From Zygnema cylindricum (lineage: Eukaryota > Streptophyta > Zygnematophyceae > Zygnematales > Zygnemataceae), in the NCBI GenBank assembly GCA_037447655.1, contig JBBHKE010003541.1:71339-135338 (forward strand): a stretch of DNA of 64,000 nt, given 5' to 3'. The notes under the pieces are model-generated. The model saw only the letters and a program-made list of their open reading frames with translations. It did not search any database and was not told the origin of the DNA. This document shows positions 56,816-64,000 of this stretch, one piece after another (the first letter of the stretch is position 1; each line of letters begins with the position of its first letter). A program made the translations under genes and the position numbers.

Positions 56816-57302
56816 TTGAAGCGATGAAGGTTTGAGGAATGAAGAAAGTGGCTATAGAAAGCGGTCTACTGCCAACTTTTTTTAAAGTTGAAAATTATTT
56901 CGGGCAAGTGATAAAAGTGATAGTGTTGAAAGCTACTTATTAAATTGACAACTAAAGACTTTTTGAAAGAAAGACATGAATTACAATCACAGAGGAAGAC
57001 GTTTCAAACACAACACCTACAGGGCATTTGTTGGGGGGCTCAAAACAATGCAATGACCCTTTTTCAGCATGTAATCAATACTACAATTTTACTATTATTG
57101 CATAAATTCCTACTAGCGTATGTGTACGATGTATTAATGCCGCACGATATGGGGTATACATTAATTACAGTACATGTACCTGTATTGTCGTCTTATCATC
57201 GAGAAAAAAACCGACAAAAAATGAGCTATGTATCACATATGACAGGCAAACAATGCTTAAACTAAGTACCGGGAAAATCCACAGACGTCAAAATTTCGAA
57301 TA
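56816..57302. other. No gene recognised
   Basis: A plus-strand frame at about 56945-57265 has no recognisable domain and no conserved partner. Left flank of the Mutator-like element. Confidence 0.35.
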
Positions 57303-57311
57303 ATATTCTTA

Positions 57312-59563
57312 GGGAATTGATTATGGCAACGACTACTTTGGTTGCGCGCAGTCACTTACGTCAGCTTGTCAAAGATTGTACATTTTAAGTGCACATTGGT
57401 ACAAGCTAAGTACACTTAAGATTAAATTTGACGGTCAATCAGTTGAATAGCTTTGACTTTCAAAATATAATAACAACTGGTACAATTTTGCCACGCTTGT
57501 GAATATCGACCGTCATAATAAAATCAACAATTCACACGGCCGGCCTAAGGTTTACGGTAGCAAAACTGTGGCAACCACATGTAAATAAAAGTGTTGCGCA
57601 TAGTCACTTTCTCCGTTACGTGAGCTCCACTGTGAGAGCACATGATGGCTTTTAGCCGCAAAATTGAAATTAAATCGTGGACCGTAAATTTTGTGGCTAG
57701 ATTTGGTCACGCGTGACGACGCACATTTTTTTCATTTAGTTTCATTGATATTTTTACGCGGGTGTGTTTTATTAGTGTACAAAGTTTATTTCGTTTTGTG
57801 CGATTTAATTTATCCTTACAAGACTTCTAATACTTAAGTTTTGAGAGGTTTAATTTCGCGTTGTTCTTCAATGTAACGATTCGCGATTAAATTTAAATTT
57901 TGCGGCTAAGGTGTGTGCCATGTCACCGAAACTTTGAAATGTTACTTTGGTTTTTAGCGTAGATTTTACGACGTACTCTTCAAAGTGTTCCTTTGTCAAT
58001 CATTACTTGCGCCTTCATTACTTCAAATATGTGACAATTGTAGACAACAAAATGTGCGACAACCTACGATAGTACGAAATGAAATGTAGATGACTACAGA
58101 ACTTCCTAAAATTGGTCTACAAAAACGGCGACGGTTGTAGACGTCGAGTTTTTTGTGACATTGCACATGTTTAGGGTCAGCACGTAAACTTTCTGCCATG
58201 ACTTCCCGATTTCTTTTTCTTACCTTTTATCATTCAATATGACATCAAACTGAGACAAAAATATTAAAAAAAAGGAAAAAAAAATCTTTCATTTGATATT
58301 ATTATTGCTACATTTCATTTAGAGATGAGAGAAAGAGGAGCGGTTGAATGAGAAAGAAAGGGAGAGACGAGGTCGTCTTAAACTTTTGCGAAGGACCCAT
58401 GAATGAAAGTGGAGGTTCTAGACCCGAACAATTTTTTTTCCGTACATGCTTGTCATTTTGGTACGTACATGCACGTGACGAGCAAAGAAAAAAATAGCCT
58501 GTACTTCGCTTGCTCAAAATTTTTTTGAAGACGTTTCACGCGTGCGATACCGAATTTCTATTCTTCAATAGGTTGTTATTTTAGTTAAAATCAGGTCGCG
58601 ATTTGATTCCAGTACAAGTGTGAAGATGAGCTGGCGTGACGTGGAAGTGGGTCGCCATGATAATAACGCCAAATTGACGTACTGTCCAAGTTCCAAGATG
58701 ACGCAAAATGCATTTTGGTTCTTGCCCATTTTTCGTACGGCGTAAGATTTTCTCGCTGCAAGTCCCATTTTCTGTGAAAAGGATGGGAAAAAACCCTTAC
58801 TTGAACACATGGGCACACACCCTAACGCAAAGTGTACATTCACGTTACTTTAATTTGCGGCTGGTCGTACAGACCACAAGTTTCAGTTTTTGTGCTTTTG
58901 GAATCTTTGACTGTGCTCGTAGTCTGAACACAAACCTACGTGCATCTATTCGAGATGAATAGACGATAGATTTCTTGCTGACAGGACTTGATGGAGAAGT
59001 GAACAAGGCCGTAATCATTTCCGTACGATTACTGTCGACGCTTGATGGATGGCGCCGACACTATGACGGTCGACGTTGTCGCCCAAAAGTATGGAGAATC
59101 TTGACAAATCTCCGGTAATCATGTTTTATTTAAAAAAAAAAACACAGTATGACCTAGTACAGAAATGCACTTTTTCTAGTAATGAATCTCACTTTTCGCC
59201 TGAAGGAGTTTCACCCTAAGTTAAAAGCCCACATTTGCTCTCACGGTGGAGCTCACGTAAATGAGAAAGTGACTGTGCGCAACACTTTTATTCACATGTT
59301 GTTGCCGCAGTTTTGTTACCGTAAACCTTGGCCGACCGTGTGAAATGTTGATTTTATTATGACGGTCGACGTTCATAAGCGCGACAAAAATTTAAGAGGT
59401 TGTTACAATATTTTGAAAGTCAAAGTTGTTCAACTGATTGGCCGTCAAACTTAATCTCAAGTGTACTTAGCTTGTACAAATGTGTACTTAAAATGTACAT
59501 TTTTTGACAAGCTGACTTAAGTGACTGCGCGCAACCAAAGTAGTCCCTGCCACGATCAATTTC
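57312..59563. mobile_element. Mutator-like element with long TIRs and 9-bp target duplication
   Basis: ATATTCTTA is repeated on both sides (57303-57311 and 59564-59572), the 9-bp length typical of Mutator-like elements. TIRs of about 330 bp (57312-57650; 59225-59563) start GGGAATTGATTATGGCA and, inverted, GAAATTGATCGTGGCA, followed by 'GACTACTTTGGTTGCGCGCA' in both. The roughly 1.6-kb interior has no transposase motif I can see; frames near 58308-58517 and 58565-58962 are unidentified. Non-autonomous or carrying captured DNA. Confidence 0.9.
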
Positions 59564-59635
59564 ATATTCTTATTAGTTCTATTTATCTATATCGTGTGCT
59601 ATGCTTTATCACACAATGAGAGTAACAAGAATATA

Positions 59636-61269
59636 CTAGAAGAATTGGAAGCTGTCTTTGTTGACGAGTAAGATGGGAGTTATCATTCCATGAGGAGCAT
59701 CACCGTACACTTTTGTTTTGTCCGGCAAATAGTGATGTGAATTACATCGTTTTAAAAGGCAATTCATTGTTTGCCTAAAAAACAAAGAGAAAGATTGTTG
59801 GCATCAACATGTTGAACATAGAAAGAATAGCTTGCACATACTCTTATAAGAAAACAAGAGTTTATTACAAGAGCACGATAGCGAACCATCTGAATACATG
59901 GGAACCAAAAAAAAAAAGTCCTAAAAAGCCCTAAAAAAACACCCTAAAAAAAACCCTTTGCTCTTATAGGTAACACATTATTTACAAATAAATAGATAAG
60001 TGAACAAATACCTTTAAAACTTTCCATTCAGGAACATACTTCATCATCGACTTATTGGATGTTAGTTCCATCGCATATAAAAAATGAAATCATTTATTAC
60101 GCAACATCAATAAAATGCAAAAAACAAAGAGAACAAAAACGTACAAAAGTAACATATATTCTGAAGTACTTTTTGGCTCTGTATAGTTCCAACTAAATAC
60201 AACATGTGATTGAAAATTTATTATTAAAGAAAGAAATATTAAAAAAAATCCAATAAAAAAAAACGTTTTAATCCCTTCCCAAACTTAATTGAAATGTGAA
60301 AGAAAAAGAAAGTGGAAAAAAAAAGTAGAGAAAGCAAAAAGAGTAGAAGTTTGGGCAGGATAAACTAAAAAAAAAGTAACTGGTTGAAAGTACAGTTGAA
60401 AGTACAGTTGAAAGTAGAGTCGCCTTAGAACGAAAAGTATAAGAAACTGTGTTCCTCTAAAATTACACAAGATTTCGTTGCTGTAAAAGTACACAAGATT
60501 TTGTTCCTTTAAGCTGTGTGATGTATTGTGTTAGAAGACGTGACAACGACTAGGAAAGAAGGATGAGAAGATAATAGTTTTACGAGTTCAAGACATAACT
60601 AATAACTATATAAAGTTTTTCGCTATTTGTTTTAGATACAAAATTTTTTTGCGGCAAGCAAAAAACAATCATCATATGCTAATGGTTTTTCCGCCGAAAC
60701 ATTGACAATGTCTCATTTAGCCTTCTCAACACTGTCTTTAAACCCTAGTATACTAAAGCGACTAATATGTTATATATATATATATATATATATATATTTT
60801 CCCGTTTTTCATCCCAGAAGCCACGATAAAGAGTTTGTCCCCAACACCAACTAATCGAAGGTTTACCATTTCTCGGAATCCTGCCGTACCCATATGGTTA
60901 TAACATGCAACGGTCTCCCATGTATTTCGAGACTCATCAAAGTACTTAATGAAGCGGTCCAATTGAAGGCCAGTTCCAAGAACATTTGAAAAAAGGCCAA
61001 AAAATCTTCCACCTACCACAGTAAAAGAAGCTCCACAACTCGAAAAGGATTTTTCACCAAGTCCAAATGGACTCATGGAGGACCATGGGGAAGTCTTAGG
61101 ATCATAGACATAAAAAAAAATCATCAATTTTAGGAGATACCTTTACAATGTATAATTTGCCATCCTTCACAAATGATCCTTGACTCTTGAGCTCAAAATT
61201 TCCTTACTCCACAGGAATACTCTCCCACTCACCACAGTTGTACTTGTCATCCAGATCGAGAACCTCCAT
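59636..61269 (-). pseudogene. Kelch-repeat protein gene, damaged
   Basis: Minus-strand kelch-like sequence, as in F-box/kelch proteins, although no F-box is seen. It runs from an ATG at 61267-61269 (MEVLDLDDKYNCGEW), 'SFVKDGKLYIVKV', 'VYDPKTSPWSSMSPFGLGEK', 'GASFTVVGGRFFGLF', 'DESRNTWETVACYNH' and 'LVGVGDKLFIVASGM', with the usual W, GG and YD spacing, to about 60797, where a TA microsatellite begins. A likely last exon is 59636-59774 ('LPDKTKVYGDAPHGMITPIL', then stop). Two lesions: TAA at 61204-61206, and a frame change in a run of nine T (plus-strand A, 61112-61120). These may be true inactivation or assembly error. The last exon lies only about 70 bp from the Mutator-like element's right end. 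Confidence 0.65.
60768..60797. repeat. (TA)n microsatellite
   Basis: Alternating TA run at the 3' end of the kelch-like block. It continues the frame as Ile-Tyr repeats, which I regard as intron sequence. Confidence 0.85.
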
Positions 61270-61564
61270 TGAAGATCATGAAGGACATGCAAAACGGTTT
61301 TCAGTTCACTCTGTCACATTATTTAAAACAAAAGGTGAAACCAGAAAGTGGTTTGCGATCTTGTTACAAAGAAATACTTGCATAGTTTTTTAGAATAGGA
61401 TGCTTTATTTGGTGGGTAAGATAATCACAGGCTATTGGCACAAGATATTATCTTTTTTGTCGTTGAAACATTGATGTCTGATTTAATTTCAAAACGAAAA
61501 AGTTTTGATAATGGTCAAGTCAAGGCAAGACAAGTAAAAAAGTTTCATTTAGCATTGAAAAGGG
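61270..61564. other. No further kelch exon recognised
   Basis: Upstream side of the kelch block. An in-frame TGA lies just before the ATG at 61269, so earlier exons, if any, must join by splicing. None is recognisable before the satellite. Confidence 0.4.
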
Positions 61565-62714
61565 AATTTCATGAAGGAAAAAAGTGAAAAAAACCCCTCT
61601 CTCCCTCTCTCTCCCCCTCTCTCCCTCTCTCTCCCTCTCTCTCCCCCCCCTCCCCCTCCTCCCTCTCCCCCTCCCCCCCCTCCTCCTCCCTCCCCCCTCC
61701 CTCTCCCCCCTCCCCCTCCCCCTCCCTCCCCCCTCCCTCCCCCTCCTCCCCCTCCCCCTCCCCCTCCCCCTCCCCCTCCCCCTCCCTCTCCCCCTCCCTC
61801 TTTCATGAAGGAAGAAAGTGAAAAAAACCCCTCGCTCCCTCTCTCTCCCTCCCTCTCCCTCTCCCCCCCCCTTTCCCTCCTCCCCCCCTCCCTCCTCCCT
61901 CCAACCCTCCCTCTCCCCCTCCCCCTCCCCCTCTGCCTCCCTCTCCACCTCCCTCTCCCTCTCCCTCTCCCTCCCCAACTCCTCTCCCCCTCTCCCTCCC
62001 TCTCCTTCTCCCTCTTTCATGAAGGAAGAAAGTGAAAAAAACCCCTCTCTCCCTCTCTCTCCCTCCCTCTCCCTCTCTCCCCCCCCTCCCCCTCCTCCCC
62101 CCCTCCCTCCTCCCTCCCCCCCTCCCTCTTTCCCACCCCCTCTGCCTCCCCCTCTCCCTCCCTCTCCCTCTCCCTCTCCCTCTCCCCCCCTCTCCCTCTC
62201 CCTCTTCCCCCCCCCCCTCCTCCCTCCTCCCTTCCCTCCTCCCTCTCCCCCTCCCCCTCCCTCTTTCATAAAGGAAGAAAGTGAAAAAAACCTCTCTCTC
62301 CCTCTCTCCACCTCCCTCTTCCTCTCTCCCCTCCCTCCCCCTCCTTCCCCCCTGTCTCTCCTCCCTCCCCCCTCCCCCCCTCCCTCTCCTCCTTCCCCCC
62401 TGTCTCTCCTCCCTCCCCCCCTCCCTCTCCCCCTCCCCCTCTGCTTCCCTCTCCCTCTCCTTCTCCCTCTCCCTCTCCCTCCCCCCCCCCTCCCCCTCCT
62501 CCCTTCCCTCCTCCCTCTCCCCCTCCCTCTTTCATGTAGGAAGAAAGTGAAAAAAATCCCTCTCTCCCTCTCTCTGCCTCCCTCTCCCTCTCTCCCCCCC
62601 CCTCCTCCTCCCCCCCCTCCCTCTCCCCCTCCCCCTCCCCCTCCCTCTCCCCCTCCCTCTCCCCCTCCCCCTCCCCCTCCCTCTCCCCCTCCCTCTCCCC
62701 CCCTCCTCCTCCCC
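61565..62714. repeat. Polypyrimidine satellite with 35-bp anchor
   Basis: A non-repetitive anchor (TTTCATGAAGGAAGAAAGTG then AAAAAAACCCCTC) recurs at about 61565, 61801, 62017, 62265 and 62531, separated by 180-230 bp of CCCTCT-type pyrimidine DNA. Long Pro/Ser/Leu frames on the plus strand and Gly/Glu/Arg frames on the minus strand are composition effects. The array ends at a lone TA-element terminus (CTCTAACGATTCACGGTG, 62715-62732). Confidence 0.88.
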
Positions 62715-62991
62715 CTCTAACGATTCACGGTGTAAATTATGTTTCAGTCACGAGGGGGAGTTTTCAACTTCTCCAACTCCAACATCACTTTATAGTTGTT
62801 TATACCTGTTGGTTTCTTTGTACATTGGTACGGATCCGTACATAACTTTGTTTTATGCGCGGCGGATTCTGGTCTTGGTCCTGTACGGACTGTATGGACT
62901 TTCAGATTCATGTGAAATGTCGGTTCCCGTCCGCATGCGGTCACGCGGCAGTACGCTTAAATGTACACTGCGAATCGTAATTAGCGTTACT
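62715..62991. mobile_element. Two lone termini of the TA element family
   Basis: A right terminus ends at 62732 with TA following, and a left terminus starts at 62966 (CACTGCGAATCGTAATTAGCG) after TA at 62964-62965. Neither partner end is identifiable in the window. Confidence 0.5.
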
Positions 62992-63648
62992 TCACGTGAT
63001 CAGGTAAAGGTGGAAACATGCTAGATGCTTGAGACGTGACAGTGACAGCAGCTTTAGCTTCTTCATTAGATTCTCCTTTAGATTCTTCAAAAGATTCTTC
63101 ATCAGCTTCTTCTTCAGATTCTGCTTCAGATTCTGCTTCAGATTCTGCTTCGGATTCTTCATCAGATTCTCCTTCAGATTCTCCTTCGGATTCTTCATCA
63201 GATTCTCCTTTAGATTCTTCATCAGATTCTTCTTCAGATTATTCTTCAGATTCTTTTTCAGATTCTTCATCAGATTCTCCTTCAGATTCTCCTTCGGATT
63301 CTTCATCAGATTCTCCTTTAGATTCTTTTTCAGATTCTTCATCAGATTCTCCTTTAGATCTTCATCGGATTCTTCTTCAGATTTTCCTTCATATTTTACT
63401 CTAGATTCATCTTCTCCCTCTGAAAGCTTTTCATCACTGTGAAAAACACCATATCTCTTCACACCATGTCTACAAGGCTTCTTCGCCGAACAATTAAACT
63501 GTAAATGTGTATTTCTATGCTCCTCCGAAAAACGCGGAGCATCAGCCATGGTAGTTGCAGATACTGGATCAATAGCTTGTGAAACTCTAGCCATGGCTGG
63601 AGAATGAACTGCTACAATAACATTGCCATTCGATCCAGAATCTTCCAA
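62992..63648 (-). CDS. Hypothetical protein with a Ser/Glu-type repeat, probably frameshifted
   Basis: I do not recognise the family. The N-terminal 110 residues look like real protein ('[16 protein letters not shown]', '[19 protein letters not shown]', '[20 protein letters not shown]'). The rest is a repeat of '[11 protein letters not shown]' type. At about 63358-63361 the repeat lacks one T relative to its other copies (AGATCTTC for AGATTCTTC). With that base the minus-strand repeat would read as acidic Ser-Asp-Glu-Glu units continuing the acidic region before it, so the Lys/Asn repeat is probably out of frame. It could be a decayed gene or part of a transposon: a TA-element terminus lies just beyond its 3' end. 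Confidence 0.4.
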   Translation of the reverse strand: MEDSGSNGNVIVAVHSPAMARVSQAIDPVSATTMADAPRFSEEHRNTHLQFNCSAKKPCRHGVKRYGVFHSDEKLSEGEDESRVKYEGKSEEESDEDLKENLMKNLKKNLKENLMKNPKENLKENLMKNLKKNLKNNLKKNLMKNLKENLMKNPKENLKENLMKNPKQNLKQNLKQNLKKKLMKNLLKNLKENLMKKLKLLSLSRLKHLACFHLYLIT

Positions 63649-63697
63649 TGAAGTATCTGTGAATAGAAGTCTCTTACGTCCATGTCAGCAACTGCTA

Positions 63698-63720
63698 CAC
63701 CTTGTATCGCTATTAGTGTT
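63698..63720. mobile_element. MITE left terminus, cut by the Copia LTR
   Basis: CACCTTGTATCGCTATTAGTGTT after TA (63696-63697) is the left end of the MITE family seen whole at 21616-21829. It stops exactly where the LTR begins at 63721. Confidence 0.85.
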
Positions 63721-64000
63721 TGTTACGATTTACAATTATTGAATCTATGTTTACGTAACGTTGGTTCGTTTTTAGTGTGGATTAGATTTGGTCTCGCGAC
63801 ACTTCGCGTACTTAATTTGGTTTCATTTAGTAGTCCGTGCGTCGGTTTGCGGATTCGGTTTTGTTTCGAATAGTTTGATGTAGTATTTCGTGCGTGTACT
63901 TTTTACACGTACACGATTAGATATAATTTTGTTTAAATTCTAGTACCTTACGTCGAGAAGTTTCGTTTCGTGCACCGTACATCTAGTATGTTCGTTTCGC
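63721..64000 (+). mobile_element. Copia LTR, second copy (runs off the window)
   Basis: TGTTACGATTTACAATTATTG and the following 280 bp match 15469 onward. Since the MITE left end precedes it, it is either the 5' LTR of an element continuing beyond 64000 or a solo LTR. GTGTT immediately before it (63716-63720) is the same five bases that follow the LTR at 16131-16135. Confidence 0.85.

Noticed and set aside
61520-62720. Long Gly/Glu/Arg and Pro/Ser/Leu frames on both strands
   Set aside because: Products of the CCCTCT satellite. Both strands are open for the same compositional reason.

Overview
The window looks like nuclear DNA of a streptophyte, most likely a charophyte-type alga or an early-diverging land plant (inference, moderate confidence; no species call). 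The reasons are: leucine-rich-repeat (LRR) genes built from 72-bp phase-2 exons as in land-plant LRR receptors, LysM and EGF ectodomains, a papain-type (C1A) protease, a kelch gene, Copia retrotransposons of which one keeps an initiator-Met-tRNA primer-binding site, and a very high load of transposons and satellites. Genes are broken by many introns, so most long open frames here are not genes. Several frames above 200 codons are by-products of C/T-rich or minisatellite DNA. One 10-base assembly gap lies at 45215-45224.

Layout. 1-10 kb: no recognisable gene; a series of tandem and inverted satellites (184 bp, 63 bp, 210 bp and 91 bp units). 10.1-13.5 kb: a tRNA-like sequence, a broken gene of unknown family that can be followed through several frames, and a well-folded tRNA whose body resembles plastid tRNA-Cys but whose anticodon is GAA. 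13.8-19.3 kb: direct repeats and three Copia fragments in both orientations, one ending in a 662-bp LTR that sits inside a MITE.

20.7-43.6 kb is the main gene region, all on the minus strand. Gene B (20716-27277) encodes a secreted-type EGF-LysM protein and carries a Copia element in one intron and a MITE in another. Gene A (27644-37194) encodes LRR N-cap, LRRs, EGF, complete C1A papain catalytic domain and C-terminal hydrophobic segment. The intron phases match across the EGF-to-protease junction. Gene C (39890-43642) is a paralogous LRR-EGF gene for which I find no protease exons. Together they resemble a cluster of extracellular recognition proteins (glycan/chitin-type LysM, LRR, EGF), one of which carries its own membrane-tethered protease. 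This is the most interesting content of the window.

44-49 kb: kilobase-scale polypyrimidine DNA and a 13-bp minisatellite. 49-60 kb: nested DNA transposons whose target-site duplications can be read directly: TA elements (2 bp), a hAT element (8 bp) and a long-TIR Mutator-like element (9 bp). 59.6-61.3 kb: a damaged kelch-repeat gene on the minus strand. 61.5-64 kb: a polypyrimidine satellite with a 35-bp anchor, a minus-strand frame with a Ser/Glu-type repeat, and the start of a second copy of the Copia LTR, again inside a MITE at the same position.
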